Shown here in pieces: positions 1-8,543 of a stretch of DNA of 64,000 nt. The stretch is from Thalassospira sp. (GTDB taxonomy: Bacteria; Pseudomonadota; Alphaproteobacteria; Rhodospirillales; Thalassospiraceae): the NCBI RefSeq assembly GCF_030690045.1, contig NZ_JAUYHK010000016.1:558001-622000 (forward strand), read 5' to 3'. Within the stretch, counting starts at the first letter, position 1, and each line of letters starts with the position of its first letter. The position numbers were made by a program, and so were the translations under genes. The notes under the pieces are model-generated. The model worked only from the letters and a program-made list of their open reading frames with translations, was not told the DNA's origin and made no database searches.

Positions 1-184
1 GCGTGTGGTTTTTGATCTCCACCGCCTTGTCGCGCAGCGCCTCAAATTCCGGCAACGCGGCAATCGCGGCACTGCGTTTGTCCTTAAACCCGGTTTTCAG
101 TCGGCCAAGGGCACGTTGCAGGCTTTGATCCAACAGCGCGTCATGGGCATTTTCGCGAAATTTCGGGGATGTCGAAACATGCAT
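1..184 (-). CDS. lutB: LutB, lactate utilization iron-sulfur protein (N-terminal fragment)
   Basis: LutB is the iron-sulfur and LUD-domain subunit of the LutABC L-lactate oxidation complex (known for the family). Only the first 61 codons are inside the window; the gene continues past the left edge. The visible N terminus begins MHVSTSPKFRENAHD, which resembles the leader of LutB/YkgF proteins ahead of their ferredoxin-like domain. The start codon lies 4 bases after the lutA stop, so the two are almost certainly co-transcribed. The assignment rests mainly on the lutA neighbour, because no cluster-binding cysteines are visible in this fragment. Confidence 0.75.
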   Translation of the reverse strand, partial: MHVSTSPKFRENAHDALLDQSLQRALGRLKTGFKDKRSAAIAALPEFEALRDKAVEIKNHT

Positions 185-188
185 GGCG

Positions 189-980
189 TTATTTCCCTTC
201 CGGATCGCGACCGGCAATGCCCGGTGCATGGTCTGTCATCCCGGCCAGAATTTCGGCAACATGGCGAACTTCGATATCCGATCCCTCGCGCCGCAATTTT
301 CCGGCCATATTCATCAGACAACCCAGATCGCCCGCCAACAGGGTGGTGGCCCCGGTTGCAGCAATATCGGCGGTTTTATCCCCGACCATCTTGCCGGAAA
401 TTTCAGGATATTTGACGCAAAAGGTCCCGCCAAAACCGCAACAGGTTTCGGGTTCCTTCATTTCGCGGATCGCAAGCCCCGATACTGTTTGCAAAAGCGC
501 ACGCGGCTGCTGTTTGACGCCCAGTTCGCGCAGGCCCGAACAACTGTCATGATAGGTCACCGTGCCGTCAAACTGCACATTCAGGGTTTTCACCTGCATG
601 ATATCGGTCAAAAACGACACCAGTTCATGGGTCTTGGCCGACAAGGCTTTGACATCGGCCAAAATCGCCGGTTCATCGGCAAACAGTTCGGGAAAATGTT
701 TGCTGATCATCCCGGCACAGGACCCGCTGGGCGCGACAACATAATCATAACCGGCAAACATCGCAATTAACGGCCGCGCCACCTTTTTGGCCGAGTCGCG
801 GTCGCCGGAATTAAAGGCAGGCTGCCCGCAGCAGGTCTGGTCCATCGGCATATCGACGATACATCCGGCATCTTCAAGCAATTTGACCGCCGAAAACCCG
901 ACGGTGGGTCGAAACATGTCAACCAGACAGGTAACAAACAGGCCAACCCGGGGACGAACGGGCGGAATCGGTGACGTCAT
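189..980 (-). CDS. lutA: LutA, lactate utilization protein A (Fe-S protein)
   Basis: A 263-residue cysteine-rich protein of the LutA/YkgE/GlpC-C family, which works with LutB and LutC in oxidising L-lactate to pyruvate, with electrons passing to the respiratory chain (known). Two CCG-type motifs are visible: CCGQPAFNSGD near residue 50 and CCGFGGTFC near residue 195. These are the duplicated cluster- or heterodisulfide-reductase-like motifs that define the family. Length is normal for LutA. It is first in the visible minus-strand unit, with lutB starting 4 bases downstream. Which substrate is used cannot be proved from this subunit alone. Confidence 0.9.
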   Translation of the reverse strand: MTSPIPPVRPRVGLFVTCLVDMFRPTVGFSAVKLLEDAGCIVDMPMDQTCCGQPAFNSGDRDSAKKVARPLIAMFAGYDYVVAPSGSCAGMISKHFPELFADEPAILADVKALSAKTHELVSFLTDIMQVKTLNVQFDGTVTYHDSCSGLRELGVKQQPRALLQTVSGLAIREMKEPETCCGFGGTFCVKYPEISGKMVGDKTADIAATGATTLLAGDLGCLMNMAGKLRREGSDIEVRHVAEILAGMTDHAPGIAGRDPEGK

Positions 981-1134
981 GGCGGTTTCCTCTCTGCGGA
1001 CCGGATGAATGCGGGACGGTCAATGGCCTGTCTGCGCGGTTCCCCAACCGTGATGCAGATACGCCACAACTGGTAATACCAATTTTGCCACCCCCGGTCC
1101 ACAAAATGATCGCCAGTCCGGATTTACAGCAGGG

Positions 1135-2034
1135 TCATTCGCCGGTGGTAGAACCGCTTTCCATACCGCTGCCAACATCCACACAGCCCAGGCCATCATT
1201 GCCGCGATCCATCATCGCCCGCATGAAAGACCCCTGTTCGTCACTTTCAAGGCCAAATTTCTGGCGAACTTTCGCAAATTCGCCACTTTCCTTGATCCTG
1301 TTTAATGATTTTTGCAGAGCATCAAGATGATCGGACGGAGTATCGCGGCTTAACGCAAGATACAGATAACAAATCCGGTACACCGCCATCGAGGAAATCC
1401 TGTTGGCCGGGATATTGTGGGTGGCAAGGTCGGCACGCAGATGACTGATACCAAGCGCCACCAGATCAAGACGTTGCGCCATCAACATCGGAACCAGCAA
1501 TTCCTGGCGCGGCACCGATACAAGGTTTGCCACCCCGCGTTGCCGCAGATAATCCTCGCGGGCAGCCCCCATCGCCACCCCGATTCGCGCCTGTGACAGG
1601 ACATTTTCAAACGGCATCTCGCGCCAAGGCCCGTCGCTTAATCCATAAAGCGACCAGACGGTACGGCTGACCGGCCCGACCCATGTAAACAAATCCTCGC
1701 GGTCCGGGGTGCGGGTCGTGGGATATATCACCTGACGCGGCCCGCTCAGGGTCGCCTGATAGGCGCGTTTCCAGGGATTTTTTTCCTCGATATGCGGCAG
1801 GCCCGCCTGATCAAACACGGTTTGAACCAATGTATCAAAATAGGCCAGATCGGGCCGGGGACCGGAATTGTCGATTTCATAAAGATGCAGGGTATAGGGG
1901 GCGGCGAGATCAATCTGCTGCCCGGCACTGCTACAAACCGGAAAGCCCCCGAAAAACAGCAAAGACAAAAGACGGCCAGCAATATTTTGCCAGACCCTGA
2001 ATGTACCGGCCCTGCCCGGTACCCTGCATGTCAT
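1135..2034 (-). CDS. Periplasmic solute-binding-like protein (SBP_bac_3 type)
   Basis: A 299-residue protein with a hydrophobic N-terminal stretch around residues 18-36 (LLSLLFFGGFPVCSS), probably a signal peptide. The body resembles amino-acid-type periplasmic binding proteins found as stand-alone genes in many marine Proteobacteria: NPWKRAYQATLSGPRQVIYPTTRT is typical, followed by VWSLYGL. It starts 4 bases after the dnaQ stop on the same strand, so it may be read through from the ppsR-dnaQ operon. No ABC permease or ATPase lies beside it. It could be a sensor-type or orphan binding protein; the ligand is unknown. An upstream GTG or later start is possible. Confidence 0.6.
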   Translation of the reverse strand: MTCRVPGRAGTFRVWQNIAGRLLSLLFFGGFPVCSSAGQQIDLAAPYTLHLYEIDNSGPRPDLAYFDTLVQTVFDQAGLPHIEEKNPWKRAYQATLSGPRQVIYPTTRTPDREDLFTWVGPVSRTVWSLYGLSDGPWREMPFENVLSQARIGVAMGAAREDYLRQRGVANLVSVPRQELLVPMLMAQRLDLVALGISHLRADLATHNIPANRISSMAVYRICYLYLALSRDTPSDHLDALQKSLNRIKESGEFAKVRQKFGLESDEQGSFMRAMMDRGNDGLGCVDVGSGMESGSTTGE

Positions 2035-2038
2035 TTTG

Positions 2039-2725
2039 CTATTTCAGCCAAAGGGAATCCTTTATTTTTTCGCGAATATAGGCCTGATGTGCGGCCAGTT
2101 CGTCGGGTTTTGCGGCGTGGGGGCGCGGCGGACGCATCCCGGATTTCGGTCCCAATATGCGTTCAGCGGCATCGCCATCCCCGGCATTGGGGTCCAGCAA
2201 CAGGCCATGTTGCCGCCCGCCAATCAGTTCAAGATAAACCTGCGCCAGCAAGTCCGAGTCAAGCAACGCCCCGTGCAGGGTCCGGTTGGTATTGTCGATT
2301 TTAAACCGGCGGCACAGGGCATCCAGATTGACCGGCGATCCCGGAAATTTCCGGCGCGCCATTTGAACCGTATCAATGGCGCGTTCCATCGCGATCAATG
2401 GCTTGTTGATCCAGCCCAGTTCCGCATTCAAAAATTTCATGTCAAAGGCGGCATTGTGAATCACCAGATGGGAATCATGGCCGATGAATTCAAGAAACTC
2501 GTCCACAATGACGCTGAAAACCGGCTGTTTCGCCAAAAATTCATCCCCAAGGCCATGCACGTCAAAGGCTTCTTTGGGAACCGGGCGTTGCGGATTGATA
2601 TATTGGTGATATTGCCGCCCGGTCGGCAAGTGATCGAACAGTTCGATACACCCGATTTCAACCAGACGATGGTCGGCATAGGGATCAAGACCGGTGGTTT
2701 CGGTATCGAGAACGATTTCACGCAT
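2039..2725 (-). CDS. dnaQ: DNA polymerase III epsilon subunit (3'-5' exonuclease)
   Basis: The proofreading exonuclease of the replicative polymerase. The DEDDh exonuclease motifs are visible: Exo I at the extreme N terminus (VLDTETTGLDP, residues 5-15), NAAFDMKFL for Exo II, and HGALLDSDLLAQVY near residue 155 for Exo III with its histidine. The start was set at the second in-frame ATG (MREIVLDTETTG), because epsilon proteins normally begin there; it overlaps the end of coaE by 8 bases. A start at 2743 would add six residues. It is the last conserved gene of the ppsR-maf-aroE-coaE-dnaQ operon leading away from the putative origin. Confidence 0.95.
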   Translation of the reverse strand: MREIVLDTETTGLDPYADHRLVEIGCIELFDHLPTGRQYHQYINPQRPVPKEAFDVHGLGDEFLAKQPVFSVIVDEFLEFIGHDSHLVIHNAAFDMKFLNAELGWINKPLIAMERAIDTVQMARRKFPGSPVNLDALCRRFKIDNTNRTLHGALLDSDLLAQVYLELIGGRQHGLLLDPNAGDGDAAERILGPKSGMRPPRPHAAKPDELAAHQAYIREKIKDSLWLK

Positions 2726-3320
2726 GATGGTTCCGTTTTGCAAGGGCAGTCACGATGGATCGAATATAGCCAAAAGTCACCGCACGACCCAGTCCTGTTG
2801 GAATGATAAAATCCGCCCGGCGGCGTTTATCACGATCGGGCATCTGTTTTTGTAAAATATGCCGGAATTTTTCATCATTCATATCGGGCCGGGCCAAAAC
2901 CCGCTGACGCTGGACAAAGGCCGGCGCCGATACCACCGCCACATAATCGCAACGGGCATCCCCACCGGTTTCAAACAATAACGGAATATCGAGAACCACA
3001 AGCCGCCGCCCCACCCGGCGCTGCTGGCGCAAAAACGCCTTTTCGCGGGACTGGACCAAGGGATGCAAAATGCCTTCAAGCCTGGCCAATTCCGGCGCAT
3101 TGCCAAACACAAGCCCGCCCAGAATTTTACGGTCAACCTTGCCTGCCTGTATTGCCCCCGGAAAATTTTTGGCAATCGCGTCAAACGCCGCCCCACCCGG
3201 TTTCATCAGATCATGCACAACCGCATCGGCATCATGAACCGGAACACCCAGATACCGAAACATCCCGGCCGCGGTCGATTTGCCCATTGCGATTGATCCT
3301 GTCAGACCAAGAATAATCAT
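2718..3320 (-). CDS. coaE: Dephospho-CoA kinase
   Basis: Catalyses the last step of coenzyme A synthesis, phosphorylating dephospho-CoA at the 3' hydroxyl. The 200-residue protein opens with a P-loop, GLTGSIAMGKST (residues 5-16), followed by the substrate-binding DADAVVHDL at about residue 30 and the LVVLDIPLLFETG segment near residue 107. Length is standard. It overlaps dnaQ by 8 bases and follows aroE by 20 bases, consistent with one transcript. A second CoA gene, coaBC, is found near 45.4 kb. Confidence 0.95.
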   Translation of the reverse strand: MIILGLTGSIAMGKSTAAGMFRYLGVPVHDADAVVHDLMKPGGAAFDAIAKNFPGAIQAGKVDRKILGGLVFGNAPELARLEGILHPLVQSREKAFLRQQRRVGRRLVVLDIPLLFETGGDARCDYVAVVSAPAFVQRQRVLARPDMNDEKFRHILQKQMPDRDKRRRADFIIPTGLGRAVTFGYIRSIVTALAKRNHHA

Positions 3321-3340
3321 TATATCCTAATCCGGTTATT

Positions 3341-4204
3341 TTAATCGGGCGAAAGCACGAATTCGCGCAATTCCGATGTCACTTCAGGATCAATTCCAAA
3401 CCATCGCCGAAAACCCGGCCGGGCCTGATGCAACAACATCCCCAAACCGTCAACCACCCGGTTGCCGCGCTTTTGCGCCTGATCCAGCAAATCGGTCATC
3501 AACGGCGCATAGACAATATCGGTCACAAGGGCGGTTTGTGGCAAACCATCCAGATCGATATCGAGTTTCGGTTGTCCGACCATGCCCAAAGCCGTGCTGT
3601 TGACCAGCAAGGCGGCATCGGCCATGCCCGATGTGGCAAGGGGCCAGTCAACCACGCAGATACGCGGATCATTCAGGGCATCGGCCAATTCTTCTGCCCG
3701 CGCACGGGTGCGATTGGTCAGGCGAATTTCCGGGCATCCTTCATCAAGCAACGCCACCAAAACAGCCCGCGCCGCCCCGCCTGCCCCCAAAATCACTGCG
3801 GGGCCGCTGCCAAAATCAAAATCGGGGGTTTCCTGACGCAGATTTTCGATAAACCCATACCCATCGGTATTATCGCCCTGAATCCGGCCATCCCTGGCGA
3901 ATGTCACAGTATTGACCGCGCCGATCCGCCGGGCACGTTCGGATAATTCATCACATTCCGGCAGGGCCATTTCCTTTTGCGGAATTGTCACATTGACCCC
4001 GGCAAAGCCCAGATTGCGCAAGGATTCCAGAGCCGCCTGAAAATTTTTCGGTTCGACCGGCAAGGGCATATAACTGCCATCAATCCCGTATTTCGCCAGC
4101 CAGTATCCCTGTAATCGCGGCGATTTTGAATGCGATACCGGCCACCCCATCACCCCGGCCAGGCGCGAGGTTCCGGTCAGGGTGCGAATTTTTGGTGCAG
4201 ACAT
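3341..4204 (-). CDS. aroE: Shikimate dehydrogenase
   Basis: NADPH-dependent reduction of 3-dehydroshikimate to shikimate in aromatic amino acid synthesis. The 287-residue sequence shows the substrate-binding GWPVSHSKSPRLQ (residues 20-32), the catalytic lysine in VTIPQKEMAL (about residue 74), the GDNTDGYGF motif (about residue 110) and a Rossmann glycine motif VILGAGGAARAV (about residue 137). Length and order match alphaproteobacterial AroE. It lies between maf and coaE in the origin-proximal operon, with 28 bases to the maf stop. Confidence 0.96.
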   Translation of the reverse strand: MSAPKIRTLTGTSRLAGVMGWPVSHSKSPRLQGYWLAKYGIDGSYMPLPVEPKNFQAALESLRNLGFAGVNVTIPQKEMALPECDELSERARRIGAVNTVTFARDGRIQGDNTDGYGFIENLRQETPDFDFGSGPAVILGAGGAARAVLVALLDEGCPEIRLTNRTRARAEELADALNDPRICVVDWPLATSGMADAALLVNSTALGMVGQPKLDIDLDGLPQTALVTDIVYAPLMTDLLDQAQKRGNRVVDGLGMLLHQARPGFRRWFGIDPEVTSELREFVLSPD

Positions 4205-4232
4205 GATGGTCGTTTCTCCCGCCCGGTTCTTT

Positions 4233-4829
4233 TTATGATTTCAGAATGCCATGATCGCGCAAAAACCCGATCAACGGCAACAGCGGCAATCCCAGAACGG
4301 TAAAATAATCGCCCCGCACAGCTGTAAAAAGCTGCGCACCCAGCCCTTCAAGCTGATAACCGCCGACACAGTTCAAAATATCCGGCCCGGCCTGGTGCAA
4401 ATACCAGTCCAGCCATTCATCACTGAAATTGCGCATGGTCAGATCGGCACTGTCGATCTTGCCCCAAATCCGCGATCCTTCCTTAAACACCACGGCGGCT
4501 GAAACCAGTTTGTGGGTTTTACCGCGCAACGCCTGAAGCTGTGCCCGGCAATGATCGGCATCGACCGGTTTGTCAAACCACACACCATTGCATTCCAGCA
4601 TCTGGTCGGCTGCAATCACAATCGCCTCGGGATGCTGGCGATACATGCGCATCGCCTTCATTTCCGCCAGCATTTCGGCGGCTTCGTCTGCACTCGCCCC
4701 TTCGGATTTCAGCGATTGTTTAAAGGAATCCTCGTCAATCATCGAGGCAATCGCCTCGCAGTCCACCCCGGCATTTTTCAACATCATTTGCCGGGATGCA
4801 CTGGCCGATGCCAGAATAAGCCGCGTCAT
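4233..4829 (-). CDS. maf: Maf family nucleotide pyrophosphatase
   Basis: Maf proteins hydrolyse non-canonical or modified nucleoside triphosphates to monophosphates, as house-cleaning enzymes (known). The 198-residue protein has the N-terminal SASASRQMML signature (residues 7-16), the catalytic AADQM motif near residue 72 and the CVGGYQLEGLG motif near residue 155. AADQ in place of AADT places it nearer the alphaproteobacterial Maf/YceF branch, whose substrate is probably m7GTP, but that is inference. Its ATG overlaps the TGA of ppsR in an ATGA junction, showing translational coupling. Confidence 0.92.
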   Translation of the reverse strand: MTRLILASASASRQMMLKNAGVDCEAIASMIDEDSFKQSLKSEGASADEAAEMLAEMKAMRMYRQHPEAIVIAADQMLECNGVWFDKPVDADHCRAQLQALRGKTHKLVSAAVVFKEGSRIWGKIDSADLTMRNFSDEWLDWYLHQAGPDILNCVGGYQLEGLGAQLFTAVRGDYFTVLGLPLLPLIGFLRDHGILKS

Positions 4830-5668
4830 TGTTCTTCAATCTCCCGCCGGTCATGGATCGTGGACATGATCATCGCCGCGGTTTCCTCGATGGAACGCCG
4901 GGTGACATTGATAATTTTCCAGCCACGTTCGGTAAAATAACGCCGTGCCTGAAACACTTCCTCGCGAACGGCAACCGGATCCACATAATTGCCGCCTTCG
5001 CCCCGTTCAATCTGGCGCAGGCGGTTTTTTCGGATCGATACCAGCTGATCGACATCCTTGATCAACCCGACCACCAGCGGCTTTTTAAGCAGATCAAGCT
5101 CCGGCGGCAAGGGACAGCCCGGCACAAACGGCACATTCGCCGTCTTGATCCCGCGATTGGCCAGATAAACCGAGGTCGGGGTTTTCGAGGTCCGCGAAAC
5201 CCCGACAATCACCACATCGGCTTCTTCCAGATCCCAGGTCGATTGCCCGTCATCATGGGCCAGGGCGTAATCAATCGCTTCGATCCGGTCGAAATAATCC
5301 TCATCCATTTTATGAAGGGCGCCGGTGCGTCCGCGCGATTGCTGGCCCAGATAGCCTGCCATCATGGTGACGGTATTATCCAGAACATGGCTGTGGGGCA
5401 CCTGCAACCGGCGACAGCCTTCTTCAAGCTTGCGGCGGATATCGGTATTGAAAACCGTATAAAGCACAATGCCCGGATGCCGCTCGATATCGGCCAGAAC
5501 ACGGGCCAGCTGCGCATCGGTACGGATCAGCGGCCAGACATGTTCATGGGCCTGAACATCGGGAAACTGTGCGACACAGGCACGCGCCACACCATCAACG
5601 GTTTCCCCGGTGGAATCTGAAACCAGATGCAGATGAAAAACGGTAGTGTCGTTGGTATCGTCACTCAT
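4826..5668 (-). CDS. ppsR: Pyruvate, water dikinase / PPDK regulatory protein
   Basis: A DUF299-family bifunctional ADP-dependent kinase and Pi-dependent pyrophosphorylase that switches PEP synthase or pyruvate phosphate dikinase off and on by threonine phosphorylation (known). The family P-loop GVSRTSKTPTS sits near residue 156, and the N-terminal HLVSDSTGETV is diagnostic. The start used gives MSDDTNDTTVF; upstream in-frame ATG at 5677 and TTG at 5701 are alternatives and neither has a clear ribosome site. First gene of the minus-strand operon that faces hemE across the putative origin. Confidence 0.93.
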   Translation of the reverse strand: MSDDTNDTTVFHLHLVSDSTGETVDGVARACVAQFPDVQAHEHVWPLIRTDAQLARVLADIERHPGIVLYTVFNTDIRRKLEEGCRRLQVPHSHVLDNTVTMMAGYLGQQSRGRTGALHKMDEDYFDRIEAIDYALAHDDGQSTWDLEEADVVIVGVSRTSKTPTSVYLANRGIKTANVPFVPGCPLPPELDLLKKPLVVGLIKDVDQLVSIRKNRLRQIERGEGGNYVDPVAVREEVFQARRYFTERGWKIINVTRRSIEETAAMIMSTIHDRREIEEQ

Positions 5669-5737
5669 AATCGGCATCGCTTTTTTGTTCAGATACGACA
5701 AAAATCAAAGGTAAATTGATCAAACCGGAGTCGCCCC

Positions 5738-5746
5738 TGTGGATAA
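5738..5746 (-). promoter_or_regulatory. DnaA box, perfect match
   Basis: TGTGGATAA on plus, i.e. TTATCCACA on minus, with no mismatch to the consensus DnaA binding site. It is the leftmost perfect box of the putative origin, about 70 bases upstream of the ppsR start. Confidence 0.75.
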
Positions 5747-6016
5747 GTCGGGATAACGGGTACGACTCCACCTGTTTTGTCGGGGGAATTTTTATCCTCC
5801 CCCCTCTCCCTTTTTCTTCTATGACTCTATCCCGTGCTGGATAACCGGAAAATTTTTTCTGTGATAACAGGGATAACCCGGCGAAAAACAGTTTTATCCC
5901 CGTTATCCCCGTTTTTAAAAATCGCTTGTCCACACCACAATATCAGGGAGTCTGTTAAAACCATCCCCAGTTTTTCCCGTAAAATCTTGCGGTCGATCAA
6001 TTTATTCGAGTCCCGA

Positions 6017-6025
6017 TGTGGATAA
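6017..6025 (-). promoter_or_regulatory. DnaA box, perfect match
   Basis: TGTGGATAA on plus, a perfect TTATCCACA on minus. It faces the plus-strand box at 6050-6058 with 24 bases between them, an inverted arrangement of high-affinity sites on the hemE side of the spacer. Confidence 0.75.
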
Positions 6026-6049
6026 GATGTGCATGAAATTTAATCCCGG

Positions 6050-6058
6050 TTATCCACA
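6050..6058 (+). promoter_or_regulatory. DnaA box, perfect match
   Basis: TTATCCACA on plus with no mismatch. It is followed within about 25 bases by the A/T-rich run TTTTTAAATAAAGATT (6083-6098), a plausible unwinding element, though that role is inferred only from composition and position. Confidence 0.75.
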
Positions 6059-6198
6059 GGGAACCACTAACAAACAACATCCTTTTTAAATAAAGATTCT
6101 TTTGTTAGAGACCACGAGGGAAAACCGCCTGGAAAGGCCACGGGGCCCGATAAACAACCGGTTTCATCGGGTTCTGCGACAAGAAAGCTGGAAAACAT

Positions 6199-7236
6199 AT
6201 GCCTTCTGAACAAAAACGGTTCTTGCGTGCGCTGGCAGGCGAAACCCTTGCCATTCCTCCGATCTGGCTGATGCGTCAGGCCGGGCGCTATTTGCCGGAA
6301 TACCGTGCCACCCGTACCGAGGCAGGATCGTTTCTCGACCTCTGTTATAACCCGAAACTGGCCTGCGAAGTCACCTTGCAACCGCTTCGGCGCTATGATT
6401 TCGATGCGGCCATTCTGTTTTCCGACATTCTGGTCATCCCCCAAGCATTGGGTCAGGAACTGGCCTTCAAACAGGGCGAAGGCCCACAGCTTGATCCGAT
6501 CCGTGATGCCAGCGGGCTTTCACGCCTGAATATCGATAAAATCCATGAAACATTGGGGCCGGTTTACGAAACAGTTTCCCTGCTGTCCGATGCCATTCCC
6601 GCCCATACGGCGCTGATCGGCTTTGCCGGCGCCCCTTGGACGGTCGCGACCTATATGGTCGAAGGCAAGGGCAGCAAGGATTTTGCCAATATCAGACGCT
6701 TTGCCTATGGCGATCCCGAAGGCTTTTCAAAGCTGATCGACATTCTGGTCGAAGCCACGACGCAATATCTGTTGCGTCAGGTTGCGGCAGGCGCTGAATG
6801 CATTCAATTGTTTGAAACCTGGGGCGGTGTTTTGTCCGAAAACGGGTTCCATCGTTGGGTTATTGAACCGACCAGACGAATTGTCGCCAATCTCAAGGCT
6901 GTTCACCCGGATGTTCCGGTGATTGGCTTTCCAAGGGGTGCCGGTTTGCATTTGATCGATTTCAAAACCCTCACCGGTGTCGATGCCGTCGGCCTTGACA
7001 GTGGCGTTCCATTAAAATGGGTGGCGGAAAACCTGCAAAAACTGGGTCCGGTTCAGGGCAATCTGGACCCGATGTATCTGATTACCGGTGGCGATGAAAT
7101 GTTGGCCGAAGTCCGGCGGATTTTGGATGTGCTGGGCAATGGCCCGTTTATTTTCAATCTGGGTCACGGCATTACACCCGAAACGCCGCCGGAAAATGTC
7201 GGATTGCTGGTGGATTATATCCGGGCGCAGAAATGA
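6199..7236 (+). CDS. hemE: Uroporphyrinogen decarboxylase
   Basis: Decarboxylates the four acetate groups of uroporphyrinogen III to give coproporphyrinogen III in heme synthesis. The 345-residue protein carries the N-terminal signature [17 protein letters not shown] (about residues 20-36) with the conserved arginine pair, the [14 protein letters not shown] segment with the catalytic aspartate (about residue 75) and the C-terminal LGHGI motif. Length is standard. It is the gene to the right of the putative origin, and hemH and hemJ follow on the same strand, so three heme steps cluster here. Confidence 0.97.
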   Translation: MPSEQKRFLRALAGETLAIPPIWLMRQAGRYLPEYRATRTEAGSFLDLCYNPKLACEVTLQPLRRYDFDAAILFSDILVIPQALGQELAFKQGEGPQLDPIRDASGLSRLNIDKIHETLGPVYETVSLLSDAIPAHTALIGFAGAPWTVATYMVEGKGSKDFANIRRFAYGDPEGFSKLIDILVEATTQYLLRQVAAGAECIQLFETWGGVLSENGFHRWVIEPTRRIVANLKAVHPDVPVIGFPRGAGLHLIDFKTLTGVDAVGLDSGVPLKWVAENLQKLGPVQGNLDPMYLITGGDEMLAEVRRILDVLGNGPFIFNLGHGITPETPPENVGLLVDYIRAQK

Positions 7237-7242
7237 AATTTT

Positions 7243-7269
7243 CAAATTTCCGATCTGCCGGGAAATTTG
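7243..7269. repeat. 9-bp perfect inverted repeat after hemE
   Basis: CAAATTTCC (7243-7251) and GGAAATTTG (7261-7269) are exact reverse complements around a 9-base loop, starting 6 bases after the hemE stop. There is no U-tract, so this may be a weak mRNA 3' hairpin or a protein-binding site between hemE and hemH rather than a classical terminator. Confidence 0.45.
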
Positions 7270-7410
7270 CTGCGTATCTGAGGGGTTAAGCCGTTGCCAT
7301 CCCTGTAAATAAACCTTATTTGCCGCACGGTATGGGGAATAGGGAACGGATTTCGTCGGGCCATGGCTGTCAATTGATCGGCCATTGCCAAAACGCATAA
7401 GGATCATCCG

Positions 7411-8520
7411 ATGTCTGAAACACTGCGCCGGAAACGGGCAATTATATTGTTCAATCTTGGCGGTCCCGACAGTCCAGAAGCCGTTCAACCCTTTTTGTTC
7501 AATCTGTTCAATGACCCGGCGATTATCAGCCTGCCCAACCCGTTTCGCTGGTTGCTGGCAAAACTGATTTCAACGCGCCGGGCACCGGTTGCACAGGAAA
7601 TCTATGCCCATATCGGGGGCAAATCACCGCTTCTGGAACTGACCCGCGATCAGGCGAACGCGCTGGAAAAGGCCCTGAATGACGGGGATAACGGTTATGA
7701 AAACCGCTGTTTTATCGCCATGCGTTATTGGAAACCTTTTGCGGCGGATACGGCGCGTCAGGTGCGCGATTGGGGTGCTGATGAACAGATTTTGCTGCCG
7801 CTGTATCCGCAATTTTCAACAACCACCAGCGGATCATCGGTCAAGGACTGGAAAGCAGCCTGCGCACAGGTTGGCCTGCGCACCCCGATCAAGACGGCCT
7901 GTTGCTATCCGACCAATCCCGGTTTCATTGATGCCAGTGCCGAAATGATCCGCGCCGGTTATGACCGTGCCGTCGCCCAAAACAAGGGTAAACCGCGCCT
8001 GTTGTTTTCTGCCCACGGCGTTCCGGTTGCCGTCATCAAAAAACGCAACGATCCCTATCAGTTGCAAATTGAAAAATCGGCGCAGGCGGTGGTCGATAAA
8101 ATGGCGATTGCCGATCTCGACTGGCTGGTTTGTTATCAAAGCCGGGTGGGGCCGATGGAATGGATCGGACCCTCGACCGAACATGAAATTGAACGGGCAG
8201 GCAAGGATGGTGTGCCTTTGGTGATTGTGCCGATTGCCTTTGTGACGGAACATTCCGAAACGCTGGTTGAACTCGATATCGAATATCGCGAAATTGCGGA
8301 TCATTTGAACATTCCGGTCTATGAACGGGTCAAAACCGTCTGTTCGCATCCGCGCTTTATCGAAGGTCTGGTTTCTGTGGTAGAAGAAACCCAGAAAGAA
8401 CTTGATGAAAAAGGATCGGATGATCATCGTATTGAAACACGCGGCTGGTGGTGCCCGGACGACCATAGCTGTGCGGTGGCAAAACAACCCGGTCCAAAAC
8501 CGGCAGATGCGTCGGCCTGA
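7411..8520 (+). CDS. hemH: Ferrochelatase
   Basis: Inserts ferrous iron into protoporphyrin IX, the final step of heme synthesis, at the inner face of the membrane. The 369-residue protein opens with the family motif IILFNLGGPDSPEAVQPFL (residues 11-29). It has the iron-binding histidine in LLFSAHGVPVAVI (about residue 202) and the VIVPIAFVTEHSETLVELD segment with the second conserved H and E (about residue 280). The tail carries two cysteines in WWCPDDHSC, which could relate to the [2Fe-2S] cluster seen in some ferrochelatases; that is speculative. hemJ begins 23 bases downstream. Confidence 0.96.
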   Translation: MSETLRRKRAIILFNLGGPDSPEAVQPFLFNLFNDPAIISLPNPFRWLLAKLISTRRAPVAQEIYAHIGGKSPLLELTRDQANALEKALNDGDNGYENRCFIAMRYWKPFAADTARQVRDWGADEQILLPLYPQFSTTTSGSSVKDWKAACAQVGLRTPIKTACCYPTNPGFIDASAEMIRAGYDRAVAQNKGKPRLLFSAHGVPVAVIKKRNDPYQLQIEKSAQAVVDKMAIADLDWLVCYQSRVGPMEWIGPSTEHEIERAGKDGVPLVIVPIAFVTEHSETLVELDIEYREIADHLNIPVYERVKTVCSHPRFIEGLVSVVEETQKELDEKGSDDHRIETRGWWCPDDHSCAVAKQPGPKPADASA

Positions 8521-8543
8521 AAACAATAAACCACGAGAGATTG

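Larger units (their letters stand above)
5669..6198. other. Probable chromosomal replication origin (oriC)
   Basis: A 530-base non-coding spacer between divergent ppsR and hemE. It holds three perfect DnaA boxes (TTATCCACA): 6050-6058 on plus, 5738-5746 and 6017-6025 on minus. There is a one-mismatch box TTGTCCACA at 5926-5934 and a back-to-back direct repeat of TTATCCCCG at 5894-5902 and 5903-5911. Several more TTATCC or GGATAA cores occur between 5750 and 5880. A/T-rich runs lie at 5850-5857 and 6083-6103. Origins beside hemE are established in Caulobacter and other Alphaproteobacteria. I see no open reading frame of credible coding character here. GC skew was not computed. Confidence 0.8.
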
